Source: Sneathiella sp. HT1-7 (lineage in GTDB: Bacteria; Pseudomonadota; Alphaproteobacteria; Sneathiellales; Sneathiellaceae). From it: a DNA stretch of 64,000 bases. Positions 24,249-33,330 of this stretch are shown one piece after another. Positions within the stretch are counted from its first letter, which is position 1, and every line of letters starts with the position of its first letter. The notes beneath the pieces were generated by a model that did no database searches, was not told the origin of the DNA, and saw only the letters and a program-made list of their open reading frames with translations. A program made the position numbers and the translations under genes. Location: assembly GCF_020731145.1 (NCBI RefSeq), contig NZ_JAJFZN010000004.1, positions 1 through 64,000 of the forward strand, written 5' to 3'.

Positions 24249-25469
24249 ATGCGCTCCGAAAAAGTAATGTTTAAGGGCACAAGTGGCATGTTGGCGGCAC
24301 GGCTGGACCTACCCGTCGGCACACCGCTGGTGTATGCGCTTTTTGCCCATTGTTTTACCTGTTCGAAGGATGTGTTTGCCGCGTCGCGTGTCTCGACAGC
24401 GCTTGCAAATCTCGGGATTGCTACCTTGCGGTTTGATTTTACTGGTCTTGGGGAGAGTGATGGGGAGTTCGAGAATACAAACTTTACCTCGAATATCGCC
24501 GATCTTCTCCACGCTGCGGAATTCCTTGGCGAAAAGTTTGACGCGCCAAAACTGCTAATCGGGCATAGCCTTGGCGGGGCGGCGGTGCTCGCCGCGGCGG
24601 CGGATATCCCATCGGCAAAAGCCGTTGCCACTATCGGGGCTCCCTTTGATCCGGCCCATGTCGGTCATCATTTCATCGATCAGCATGAAAAAATTAGATC
24701 AGAGGGCGTGGTCAAGGTCGATATCGGCGGGCGTCCGTTCAATGTCAGCCGTCAGTTCCTGGAGGATATCGAGGATCAGGCTCAGGCGGAAAAGCTCCAT
24801 CATTTGCGAAAAGCCCTGCTGATTTTCCACAGCCCGACAGACAATATCGTTGGCATCAGTAATGCTACGAATATCTTTGTTGCGGCCAAGCATCCGAAAA
24901 GCTTTATCTCCCTCGATAAGGCCGATCATTTACTCAGCCGGAAAGAGGACTCCCAATATGTTGCGGAAGTCATAACAAGCTGGGCCCGGCGCTATATCCC
25001 GGAGCTCACGCAAAGCAAGGCGAGAACCGGCTTGAAACGACAGGAGGGGGATACGCTTGTTGTGGGCGCCCCACCAGAGAAATTCCTGCAATATGTTGAT
25101 AGTAACGGGCATTCCCTGTTGGCTGATGAGCCGTTTGATTATGGCGGAACCAACCGTGGGCCGTCACCCTATGATTTATTGCTGTCCGGCCTTGGCGCCT
25201 GTACCTCAATGACGATCAGGATGTATGCGGATCGCAAGAAATGGCCGCTGGAGAATGTCGCGGTACGTCTTCATCACAAGAAGATACATGCAGAGGATTG
25301 TGATGACTGCGAAACAGGGACGGGAAAAATTGATGTCATGACCCGGCAAATAGAACTTACCGGCGAATTATCGGATGAACAGCGCGGTCGTCTGATGGAA
25401 ATTGCTGATCGCTGCCCGGTGCATCAAACCCTGATGTCGGAAATAAAAATTGAAACGGTCATGGCCTGA
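24249..25469 (+). CDS. Fused alpha/beta hydrolase and OsmC-family protein
   Basis: This 406-residue protein has two domains. Residues 1-250 form an alpha/beta hydrolase with nucleophile elbow GHSLGG (about 101-106), acid Asp in FHSPTDNIV and His in ADHLLS. Residues 265-406 are an OsmC domain with the peroxidatic pair Cys in GLGACTSMT and Cys in DRCPVHQ. OsmC proteins reduce organic hydroperoxides; the hydrolase part may act on the ester or acyl form of the same molecule. The same two-domain fusion occurs elsewhere in proteobacteria. It probably shares a transcript with the acyl-CoA ligase upstream. Confidence 0.93.
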   Translation: MRSEKVMFKGTSGMLAARLDLPVGTPLVYALFAHCFTCSKDVFAASRVSTALANLGIATLRFDFTGLGESDGEFENTNFTSNIADLLHAAEFLGEKFDAPKLLIGHSLGGAAVLAAAADIPSAKAVATIGAPFDPAHVGHHFIDQHEKIRSEGVVKVDIGGRPFNVSRQFLEDIEDQAQAEKLHHLRKALLIFHSPTDNIVGISNATNIFVAAKHPKSFISLDKADHLLSRKEDSQYVAEVITSWARRYIPELTQSKARTGLKRQEGDTLVVGAPPEKFLQYVDSNGHSLLADEPFDYGGTNRGPSPYDLLLSGLGACTSMTIRMYADRKKWPLENVAVRLHHKKIHAEDCDDCETGTGKIDVMTRQIELTGELSDEQRGRLMEIADRCPVHQTLMSEIKIETVMA

Positions 25470-25790
25470 TACGGGGACGGGGCGCGTCAGTTATTCTGTC
25501 TCTTGCGAAAAGATAGATTGATGCGCGATGGTGCCACATGTATCTAGATCGGGAATCAGGGAATTACCCGATTCAAAACACAGTTTCGCCACGATTGTAT
25601 TGGATAATGTAAAACTCGGTAAAGTTTTACCAAAATGCATCCCAAATACAACAGATTTTGGGCCTTGGAAAATTCCTTATCCCGTCATTTCCCCAAATTA
25701 ACGATATGTTAATACTTCCCTGAGAGATTATCTGCAGGACCACTGTAACCATCGTTTTAGTATTGCGTATCGATGTAAGGATATTTTCTC
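25470..25790. other. Intergenic region upstream of the sensor kinase
   Basis: About 320 bp without a gene. It holds ATCGGG and CCCGAT as an interrupted inverted repeat near 25546-25573 and A+T-rich stretches that may contain the kinase promoter. No RNA fold or terminator with a clear T-run was found. Confidence 0.35.
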
Positions 25791-27542
25791 GTGACGGAGC
25801 AATTTCATAAGCATTTTGGCGTTATTCTCGCCTTTCTCGCTGCGCTTTTTGCGCTTCTGTTCTTCTGGACTTATCAGGTTTATTCCCTGAATGCGCCAGC
25901 CCGTTGGCTCGACGCGGACCAGCATTTTGTCGATACCACAAATAACAATGAACAGGTTATGAGCCTCGTCGGCTTCCACAGTATGATCCACAACTTTAAG
26001 GATTATTTGCTGCGTGGTGAGTCTGAGGATAAGGACCGTTTTTTTGAACATTTCGATGATGCCCGCGAAGAGTTAGATATCTTGCGCGCTCATTTTGGCG
26101 CAGAGGTAGAGACGGAAGTGCTGGCGATTGATGCGATCTTGCGCGACTATTTCGTCTCCATCAACCGGGTTGATCAACTCCGCGAAGAAGGCAAGTCGAT
26201 TGCCGAGATTGATAAGGCGATCTCCATCAATGACACGGCCGCCTTCAACGCATTTCGCAAGATTCTGGATTTGTATGAAGCGGAAAAAGCAGAAGTCCGC
26301 ACTCTCGTTCTGGGGGCAATGGATCAGGATCGTGACAATCTGCAATCTCTTTATACAACCCTGTTTGCGATAGGTCTGCTGCTTGCCATTGCTGTGGTAA
26401 TGGGTCTGCGCTTTGAATATTTGAAACGCCGCGCGTTGCAGGAAAAATCAGAAACGAAGTCACTGCTTGAAAGCTTTCTTGATTATTCGACGGTGCCATT
26501 TTTGATCGCCGGTCCCGACAGGATTATTCGTCATTGCAATAAGGCCGCTGCACAGCTTCTGGAAACAAAGCCTGCCAATCTCGTCGGGGCATCGCTCGCG
26601 CAGATTATTGAAACCGATGTACCTCTGAATGAGGTGCTATCGTTCGACATCGGCCGCACCAAGCGGATCAGTACAGAGATTGAACTTCAAAGCGGTCGCA
26701 AGCTGCCTGTGCGTGCCGATTTTTCGACCAACCGAGATGGTACGATGCGGATAGTTGCGCTGTTCGATCAAAGCAAGGAGTTGAAAATTCGCGAACGTAT
26801 CCTGTATGAGGCTGAGCATAAGATGACCAACGACACGATAGATGGGAGTCTCTCCATCCGCCGTGATATCCAGAAATTCAACGATTTGGTGGCTGAATTC
26901 GCCGAGCATATCGGCTATGACAAGAAGGATTTCGCGCGACGGGCACTCGATATTGCACAATCGCTTAAATCTCATGTCGGAAACTTCATGTCGCAGTCCA
27001 ATCCGGTTACAGAAGGACGGTTAGCGCTTAATCTGGATGGGCCGGTTTCGCAGAAGATCAGTGAGACAGTCTCCGCCACACTTGAGAAATTTGATAAAGC
27101 AATTCTGGATAATCAGTTGATGTTTAATTGGGTCAATCATGTGCCGGAGGTGCGGGAAATTGACTTTCCGGCGCAGCTTCAGCGCATCCTGAATAACCTT
27201 GTCAGCAACGCGGTTAATTACACCAAGCCGGGCGGAGCGATCAAGATCACCTCTTCAATAGAGGGGGAGTATCTGATCCTCAAGGTCGAGGATACCGGCA
27301 TCGGGATCGAGGAAGAGGATATCCCGCGCATTTTTGAACGCGGCGTGCGGATGAAGAACGCGGCGCAGATGTGCGGCGGCCTTGGCATTGGTCTCAATGC
27401 TGTGCAGGAAACATTGCGCAACCTCGGCGGCAAGATTACCTGCAATTCCTATGCGGGGATTGGGTCAGATTTTGTGGTGAAAATTCCTGTGGCGCAACAG
27501 CCAGGAACCACAAACTCAGTAACGACGGCGACGGCCTCCTAG
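25791..27542 (+). CDS. Membrane sensor histidine kinase-like protein with PAS domain
   Basis: This 583-residue protein has TM1 about 10-31, a periplasmic helical sensor about 32-187, TM2 about 188-207, a PAS domain about 225-325, a helical linker, and an HATPase_c domain about 460-575. The ATPase motifs are NNLVSNAVNYTKPGG (N box), DTGIGI (G1), IFERG (F box) and GGLGIGLNAV (G2). The usual H-box HELRTPL is absent; the only plausible phosphorylatable His in the right place is His about 343 in EAEHKMTND. It starts with GTG. No response regulator gene lies next to it, so it is an orphan kinase. It may use an atypical dimerisation domain or act without autophosphorylation. Confidence 0.85.
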   Translation: MTEQFHKHFGVILAFLAALFALLFFWTYQVYSLNAPARWLDADQHFVDTTNNNEQVMSLVGFHSMIHNFKDYLLRGESEDKDRFFEHFDDAREELDILRAHFGAEVETEVLAIDAILRDYFVSINRVDQLREEGKSIAEIDKAISINDTAAFNAFRKILDLYEAEKAEVRTLVLGAMDQDRDNLQSLYTTLFAIGLLLAIAVVMGLRFEYLKRRALQEKSETKSLLESFLDYSTVPFLIAGPDRIIRHCNKAAAQLLETKPANLVGASLAQIIETDVPLNEVLSFDIGRTKRISTEIELQSGRKLPVRADFSTNRDGTMRIVALFDQSKELKIRERILYEAEHKMTNDTIDGSLSIRRDIQKFNDLVAEFAEHIGYDKKDFARRALDIAQSLKSHVGNFMSQSNPVTEGRLALNLDGPVSQKISETVSATLEKFDKAILDNQLMFNWVNHVPEVREIDFPAQLQRILNNLVSNAVNYTKPGGAIKITSSIEGEYLILKVEDTGIGIEEEDIPRIFERGVRMKNAAQMCGGLGIGLNAVQETLRNLGGKITCNSYAGIGSDFVVKIPVAQQPGTTNSVTTATAS

Positions 27543-28249
27543 AGGCGAGTGACACCTTTATCTCTCAAGCTGTCGGCAATATAGGCACTTAACCATTTGC
27601 TGTGATCTAGATACCGTTCCCGTGCGTGTTTTTCATCGGCGGAGAGCAGTAGTTCCTTAATTTCGTTATGATCGCGCAGACAGCGCTCCTTCTGCTCGTG
27701 CTCGATATGACGCATTGCCTCAAAATTAGCCCGTTGAATAATATCGCGGAAAGAAAGACCCGTTTCCTGCAGTTTGGTGTTGCCGTTCAGGATAAACAGG
27801 CTGCGGTGAAATTTCTCGTCCGCCTCTGCCCAGGCATCGGCATTATCGCTTCGAAGCGCAGTTTCCTCGCTGGATAGTGAATAGAGAAGCGGCATGATAT
27901 CGGTCCGCGATAACTTGCGGGTACAGATATTGCCGATGGCCTGCATTTCCAGTCCGGCAACAACCTGATAATACTCTGCGAGTTCAACGGCGCTTAAGGC
28001 AAGAATACGAATGCCGCGCTTGGGCACAATCTCAACGACTTTTTCCGTCTGCAGGCGGAGCATGGCCTCCCGGATCGGAGTCCGGCTCATGTCGAGCTGG
28101 CGTTCGATCTCTGGAATATTGATGAAGCTGTCGAGCGGAATTTTACCCGTATTGATCTCCGCCTTGATGGCCGAATAGGCCATGTCGGTCAGTGATTGCT
28201 TCCTCGGCACCAGAGACGGGCGCGCTTTATATTGCAAGGCAGTAGTCAT
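27539..28249 (-). CDS. GntR family transcriptional regulator (FCD subfamily)
   Basis: This 236-residue regulator has an N-terminal winged HTH (SLTDMAYSAIKAEINTG, then MSRTPIREAMLRLQTEKVVEIVPKRG) and an all-helical FCD ligand domain with metal-binding candidates Asp/His in DEKFHRSLF and terminal His residues. FCD regulators respond to organic acids and usually repress nearby catabolic genes. The gene is convergent with the kinase, overlapping its stop by 4 bp. Its target is not obvious; the transporter-nagA cluster or the pobA-nagK intergenic palindrome are candidates by inference only. Confidence 0.92.
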   Translation of the reverse strand: MTTALQYKARPSLVPRKQSLTDMAYSAIKAEINTGKIPLDSFINIPEIERQLDMSRTPIREAMLRLQTEKVVEIVPKRGIRILALSAVELAEYYQVVAGLEMQAIGNICTRKLSRTDIMPLLYSLSSEETALRSDNADAWAEADEKFHRSLFILNGNTKLQETGLSFRDIIQRANFEAMRHIEHEQKERCLRDHNEIKELLLSADEKHARERYLDHSKWLSAYIADSLRDKGVTRL

Positions 28250-28504
28250 AATGAAGACAGTTTGCCGTGAGGATGGTTGAAAAAGCGTTAATTAAACTCG
28301 GGTATTTGTCTGTCATGTCGGTGGGGCAGGGCATACGCCTGCTCTAGGAGAGGCAGATCAGGGTGTATTGGAAAACAATATAATATATTAAGGATTGTTT
28401 TACGTGCTTTTATTATAAGCTCGCTAAATATTTCATTAAACTTTAGAGAGTGGTTTTCGCCCCGTCCAGTTTGCAGGTCTTACTCCATTAATAATCTCAT
28501 CAGC

Positions 28505-29464
28505 ATGAGCCCCGGCCTCTTTCGGCTGTTGCTCGCCTCCCTCGTCGTCGTAAGCCATGTCTCGCGATATGACGTCGGGCGCCCGGCAGTTTTTATCTTT
28601 TTCGTCCTGAGCGGGTATTGGGTGTACCGCATGTATGATAGCAAATACCGGCGGTTTTCCAACCCCGTCAAAGCCTTCTATCTGTCTCGGTTTTTGCGTA
28701 TCTGGCTATTTTTTGTCGTCTGCTGCCTGGTCGCCATCGTCCTTAGCGGTCATTTCGTGCCGGAGGACCTGTATGCCCTGCTGATTATCGGTGTCGCCTC
28801 GCGAAGCCACGATCCGCTCGGGGTGTCCTGGTCGCTCGACTATGAAATACAGTTCTACCTACTGCTGCCGCTGATCTGGCTGCTGTTCAACCGCATTACC
28901 GACCTACAGATCGCGGTGCTGTCGATCTCGCTTCTGGTGATCGTGATGATGGCCGGCGCACATGCCCTTGAAGCCTATTACGGAATCCTCACTGTGTTCG
29001 GCTTGCTGCCGCTGTTTCTGGCAGGTTGCTTGCTGGCGAGGCTTGACTACTGCCCGTCTGTCCACGCCGCAGCGATCAGTCTGGTCCTAACGGCGGTTGC
29101 CGTCATCGCCGTGTATTTTGTCCCGGCCACACATGACCTCTTGATCAAGGACGCTGGGAATCCGATCACCAAGGATTTGTTCTTCATTTTCATCTCGGGC
29201 ATGCTGCTGCCGTTCATCGCCTATAATGTATCGCAAAAAAGCGACGGGCTGGATCGCCACGCTGGCAACTGGTCCTATGCCCTCTATCTGCTGCACAGCC
29301 CGATCATCACGGCGACCTATGCCCTGATGGCGGCGAAGATGGGGCAGCCCGCACTCAAAATTGTCGCCGTGGCCTGCGCATATGGAGGATCGCTGTTGAT
29401 GTATCTTTTGATCGACGCCCGGATTGAGCGATGGCGTACCCGAAAATTCGAGGCCATCCGCTGA
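28505..29464 (+). CDS. Acyltransferase 3 family membrane protein
   Basis: This 319-residue protein has about nine to ten hydrophobic helices. The N-terminal family signature is RLLLASLVVVSHV with the conserved His, then PAVFIFFVLSGYWVYRMYDSKYRRF, and LGVSWSLDYEIQFYLLLPLIW in the middle. Members O-acylate surface polysaccharides or lipids from an acyl-CoA donor. No polysaccharide cluster lies nearby, so the target is unknown. It is single, with about 255 bp of free DNA upstream. Confidence 0.9.
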   Translation: MSPGLFRLLLASLVVVSHVSRYDVGRPAVFIFFVLSGYWVYRMYDSKYRRFSNPVKAFYLSRFLRIWLFFVVCCLVAIVLSGHFVPEDLYALLIIGVASRSHDPLGVSWSLDYEIQFYLLLPLIWLLFNRITDLQIAVLSISLLVIVMMAGAHALEAYYGILTVFGLLPLFLAGCLLARLDYCPSVHAAAISLVLTAVAVIAVYFVPATHDLLIKDAGNPITKDLFFIFISGMLLPFIAYNVSQKSDGLDRHAGNWSYALYLLHSPIITATYALMAAKMGQPALKIVAVACAYGGSLLMYLLIDARIERWRTRKFEAIR

Positions 29465-29483
29465 CGCTACAAAAAATCGCCGC

Positions 29484-30299
29484 TCACGCCCGCCATTTCA
29501 GGAAGTACTTTTCCGCTTTCCCGATGATCCAGGCGAAGATGAGACCGATGCAAGAGAGGATGGCGACGCCTGTAATTAATTGGTCCGTCGCCATCAGGCT
29601 ACCCGCGATCAGGATGTAGGCGCCGATACCATATTCGGCGGCGATCATCTCAGCGGCGACCAGAAGGATAATCGCGATGGCGGCGGAAATCCGCGCGCCG
29701 GAAAGAATAGCGGGCAGGGCACCCGGCAGGATAATTTTCCGGATTATCGACATCCGCGTAAGGCCAAAGGACTGTCCCATGCGGATCAGGCCGCGATCTA
29801 CATTATCGATCCCGCCATAGGTGGCGATGACCGTTGGAAAGAAAGTCCCGAACAGGATGGTGGCGACCTTCGATCCCTCGCCAATGCCGAACCAGATGAT
29901 GAACAGCGGCAGGAGCGCGATTTTCGGGATCGGGAAGATCGCCGAGACAAGCGGTTGCAGGCCGGACCGGGCAATCGAGAACAGCCCGATCAGGGTGCCG
30001 ACGATAATACCGAGCATGGTGCCCGAGAACCAGCCGATCAGGAGCCTTTGTAAGGAGGCCGCGAGATGCTGCCAGAGAAGGCCGGAATTCACCAGATTCA
30101 TAAAGGCATCAAATGCCTCCGACGGGGCAGGCAGGATCAGCGGGCTGATAAAGCCCGTGCGGCACCCCCATTCCCAGAAGGCTATAATCAGGATAAAAAC
30201 AATCGGCGCGACGATTTTTCTCGATTTCGGCAGGAAACCGCCGCCGCGGTAGGGAACCGGTTTCCCTGTTATCTGATTGCCGACAGTTTCATCACTCAT
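29484..30299 (-). CDS. ABC transporter permease (NitT/TauT/SsuC type)
   Basis: This protein of about 271 residues has six membrane helices and the permease EAA-like loop around GGIDNVDRGLIRMGQSFGLTRMSIIRKIILPGALPAILSGARIS. It forms the channel for a nitrate/sulfonate/taurine-type importer. I take the ATG at 30299, which overlaps the ATPase stop by 8 bp, instead of an upstream ATG at 30332. It is the third transporter gene of the set that starts with the binding protein at 32101. Confidence 0.93.
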   Translation of the reverse strand: MSDETVGNQITGKPVPYRGGGFLPKSRKIVAPIVFILIIAFWEWGCRTGFISPLILPAPSEAFDAFMNLVNSGLLWQHLAASLQRLLIGWFSGTMLGIIVGTLIGLFSIARSGLQPLVSAIFPIPKIALLPLFIIWFGIGEGSKVATILFGTFFPTVIATYGGIDNVDRGLIRMGQSFGLTRMSIIRKIILPGALPAILSGARISAAIAIILLVAAEMIAAEYGIGAYILIAGSLMATDQLITGVAILSCIGLIFAWIIGKAEKYFLKWRA

Positions 30300-31059
30300 C
30301 AAGAAGCTCCATATCGGCGGCGCGGGCCTCATCGCGCATCAAATTCCAGAGCCGTTTCTGGATCGCCTCCAGCTCCGCATTCTCGGTTGTCCGTGCGGAA
30401 AGGGGCATATCAATTTCAACAATATCGCGGATCTCGCCGGGTCGACGGGACAGGACGACGATCTTGTGCCCCAAGCGCACGGCCTCGGCAAGATTATGGG
30501 TGACGTAAGCGGCGGTATAGTTTTCCTTTTCCCACAAATCGACAAGATCATCCATGAGCAGTTCCCGCGTCTGGGAATCGAGGGCGGACAACGGCTCATC
30601 CATCAGCAGGACGGCGGGCCGGACGGAGAGGGCGCGGGCAATGGCGACGCGCTGTTTCATGCCACCGGACAGCTGCCGGGGATAGGCCTTCCTGAAATCG
30701 CTCAGTTTCGTGCGGGCAAGCACATCAGCAATGATCTCCTCGCGCGCGGCGGCATCGAGGGGGTGGTTCTCTAGCACGAGGCTGATGTTTCCTTCCACCG
30801 TCCGCCAGGGGAGAAGCGCGAAATCCTGAAAAATATAGGTGAGGGGATTGAGGCAGTCTGCCGGCGGTTCGCCAAGTTGCAAAACCTCCCCCGAGGCCGG
30901 GCGCTCCAGACCGCCAATCATACGAAGAAGCGTTGACTTCCCGCAGCCCGACGGTCCGATAATGCAGACAATCTGCCCCTGTTCGATATCCAGATTGATA
31001 TCGCGAAGGACCTCAACCTCATCATAGCGGTGAGTGATATGGCGAAGACTGAGGTCCAT
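30292..31059 (-). CDS. ABC transporter ATP-binding protein (NitT/TauT/SsuB type)
   Basis: This 255-residue ATPase has Walker A GPSGCGKST (about 36-44), Q-loop IFQDFALLPW, signature LSGGMKQR, Walker B VLLMDEPLSALD and H-loop YVTHNLAEA. The sequence is closest in style to TauB/SsuB. It energises import with the downstream permease. It starts 7 bp after the binding-protein gene stop, so all three components are translated from one message. Confidence 0.94.
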   Translation of the reverse strand: MDLSLRHITHRYDEVEVLRDINLDIEQGQIVCIIGPSGCGKSTLLRMIGGLERPASGEVLQLGEPPADCLNPLTYIFQDFALLPWRTVEGNISLVLENHPLDAAAREEIIADVLARTKLSDFRKAYPRQLSGGMKQRVAIARALSVRPAVLLMDEPLSALDSQTRELLMDDLVDLWEKENYTAAYVTHNLAEAVRLGHKIVVLSRRPGEIRDIVEIDMPLSARTTENAELEAIQKRLWNLMRDEARAADMELLDE

Positions 31060-31066
31060 CTGCTAT

Positions 31067-32101
31067 TTAGAAGGTCTCGACATAGTCGGTGTTGACCAGA
31101 GTTTCGATTGTGATGCTGTCCTTGACCAGACCTTCTGATTTGAACCAGTTAAGCTGGTCCGTCACATTGGTAAGGTTAAGTGCGGCCCCTTTGTTGACAC
31201 GCATGGCACCATTTCGGATAGACGGGCCTGCCTTCTCGATCGGCCGGTCAGCATAGACATATTTATGGATCAGCTCCACCATGGCGGTGGCACCTTCTTC
31301 ACCTGCGGTCTTGTCGACAAGAGCCGCATTGAAGTCATCCGCGCCCTTGGAGAAGGCGGCCAGGAAACGCTTCACGAGATCGGGTTTTGTTTCTGCGTTT
31401 TCGGTCGAGGTAAATACCGTTGTCACCTGATAGTCAGGGATGTAATCGGCAACCATGCCGATCTGGACAACGGCAGGACCCTTGGCGAGAGCCTTCGCGA
31501 TATGCGGCACGATGGACCAGCTATCGACCTGTCCTGATTTGAGGGCACCGATGATCGCGCCAACTTTTTGCAACGAAACCAGTTTCATATCAGATGTGGA
31601 AAAACCTTCCTTCTCGGCAATTTTTGACGCCATGTAATGGAAGGAGGAACCAGCCTGCGTGATGCCGAAGCTGCGGCCCTTCAATTTCGCCGGGCTGGTG
31701 ACGCCCTCATCATAGGCGGCTTTGGAAACGAGGATGATCTGCCCGTCAATGCCGGGTTCTTCCTGCAATGCGCCGCCGATTACCTTGATCGCGCCCTTGT
31801 CTGCGAGATTGATCAGACCACCTGATATGGCGGTCACGCCGAAATCCACATCGCCTGAGGCAATGGCGACGGCCATTGGCTGCGCGGCTTGGAAGAATTT
31901 GAACTCGACTTCCAATCCTTCGTCGGTGAAATAACCTTTTTCAAATGCGACAAAGCTCGGTGCATGGGACGTGAAGCGGAGCGCACCAACAGTGATTTTG
32001 TCGGCGGCGGCGGCCGTGAGCGTTGTGCCCCCGATTGCGGTAAGGGCGACAAGGCCACCGAGAAGCGCCTTTTTAAATGCCCGTCTTGATATTGACATCA
32101 T
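31067..32101 (-). CDS. ABC transporter substrate-binding protein (NMT1/SsuA-like)
   Basis: This 344-residue periplasmic binding protein has a signal peptide with twin arginines (SRRAFKK, hydrophobic GGLVALTAIGGTTLTA, cleavage near AAA-ADK about residue 34). The body is of the NMT1/THI5-like type: APSFVAFEKGYFTDEGLEVEF, then ASGDVDFGVTA and GSSFHYMASKIAEKEG. It captures a small organic or anionic solute. No thiamine riboswitch is visible upstream, so a thiamine-precursor role is unlikely. It is 98 bp downstream of nagA on the same strand, which raises the possibility of an amino-sugar-related substrate. Confidence 0.9.
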   Translation of the reverse strand: MMSISRRAFKKALLGGLVALTAIGGTTLTAAAADKITVGALRFTSHAPSFVAFEKGYFTDEGLEVEFKFFQAAQPMAVAIASGDVDFGVTAISGGLINLADKGAIKVIGGALQEEPGIDGQIILVSKAAYDEGVTSPAKLKGRSFGITQAGSSFHYMASKIAEKEGFSTSDMKLVSLQKVGAIIGALKSGQVDSWSIVPHIAKALAKGPAVVQIGMVADYIPDYQVTTVFTSTENAETKPDLVKRFLAAFSKGADDFNAALVDKTAGEEGATAMVELIHKYVYADRPIEKAGPSIRNGAMRVNKGAALNLTNVTDQLNWFKSEGLVKDSITIETLVNTDYVETF

Positions 32102-32199
32102 GGAATTATTCCTCCCGAAAGGATTGATTTTTGGATCGCGTGATTTTGGCCTTTATCTACTTGGATATCCCGCCGGGAGTCAATTGATAAACTGCGGCT

Positions 32200-33330
32200 C
32201 TATTGCCCCGCAATCCAGCTTTTTACAACCGTCATATCCTCTCTAACGGCTACGATATCAGCGCGCATTCCGGCCGCAATCCGACCATGCGTCTTTTCGA
32301 GGCCAAGGAATGCCGCCGGGCTAGACGTTGCCATTATTACCGCTTCCTCCAGCGGGAGATCCAACAGGGTGACCGCATTGCGCACTGCCGCCGCCATATC
32401 AAGCGCGGAGCCAGCGAGCGTGCCATCCTTCGTGGTCAATCGACCATCCTTGAGAGTGATATCAGTCTCACCAAGTGTGAGATGGATTTCTTCTGTCCCA
32501 ATGGTGGACATGGCATCCGTGACCAGCATCATATGATCAAGGCCTTTTACGGCGAGGGCTGCTTTCAGGGTTGCCGGATGCACATGGTGACCATCATTAA
32601 TAATACCACAATAAACGTCCGGGGAATTTAGCGCCGCCCCAATGAGACCGGGCGCGCGGCTCTCCATCGGGGGCATGGCATTGTAAAGATGGGTGACGCC
32701 TGTCAGTCCGGCCTCTATCGCCGCCTGCATTTCTTTAAAGCTCGCGGTACTATGTCCGGCAGAGACATGCACGCCTTTCGCTGTCAGTTCCCGAATAATC
32801 TCCAGCGGGGTTTTTTCTGGTGCGAGCGTCACCAATACCTTGCCCAGATCGCCCGCAGCCACGAGATCGACAAAACGGTCGTCAATGTCGCGAATATGTG
32901 CTTCATCATGGACGCCTTTACGCGCCGGGTTGAGATAGGGCCCTTCGAAATGGATACCGAGAATTCCGGGCATGTCTTGCGCAATCGCCTCCCGGATCAG
33001 GGCGGCGATACGCTCCATCTTTTCCCAGCTATCGGTGATCAGGGTCGGGAGCATTGCCGTGGTGCCGAATTTCCGATGGGCAGCAGCAATAGTGGCAATG
33101 TCCTCAAGGTTTGTCGCATTGTTCAACATAACCCCGCCGCCGCCATTGACCTGCGTATCGATAAAACCGGGAAGCAAGCGATATCCGTCATAATTCTCGC
33201 ATTCATACCCGGCAGGGCAATCAGATTCCCGACAGAGGCCCGCAATCCGTCCGTCGTCGATCAGCAACGTAAGTTCATCCTGCCAGCTATGTCCGGTCAG
33301 AATTTCCGCGTTTATGAGCGCCTTTTTCAT
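32200..33330 (-). CDS. nagA: N-acetylglucosamine-6-phosphate deacetylase
   Basis: This 376-residue amidohydrolase removes acetate from GlcNAc-6-phosphate in cell-wall and chitin recycling. The metal and catalytic motifs are in place: PGFIDTQVNGGGG near 57, HFEGPYLNPARKGVHDE, SAGHSTA, GVTHLYNAMPPMESR, and the catalytic Asp in LVTDAMSTIG. The length is typical of NagA. Its start overlaps the end of the kinase gene by 4 bp, so the two are coupled. Glucosamine-6-phosphate deaminase (nagB) is not in the window. Confidence 0.93.
   Translation of the reverse strand: MKKALINAEILTGHSWQDELTLLIDDGRIAGLCRESDCPAGYECENYDGYRLLPGFIDTQVNGGGGVMLNNATNLEDIATIAAAHRKFGTTAMLPTLITDSWEKMERIAALIREAIAQDMPGILGIHFEGPYLNPARKGVHDEAHIRDIDDRFVDLVAAGDLGKVLVTLAPEKTPLEIIRELTAKGVHVSAGHSTASFKEMQAAIEAGLTGVTHLYNAMPPMESRAPGLIGAALNSPDVYCGIINDGHHVHPATLKAALAVKGLDHMMLVTDAMSTIGTEEIHLTLGETDITLKDGRLTTKDGTLAGSALDMAAAVRNAVTLLDLPLEEAVIMATSSPAAFLGLEKTHGRIAAGMRADIVAVREDMTVVKSWIAGQ

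Noticed and set aside
32102-32199. Thiamine (TPP) riboswitch before the NMT1/THI5-like binding protein
   Set aside because: The conserved CTGAGA and related TPP-box sequences are not present in the 98-bp spacer.
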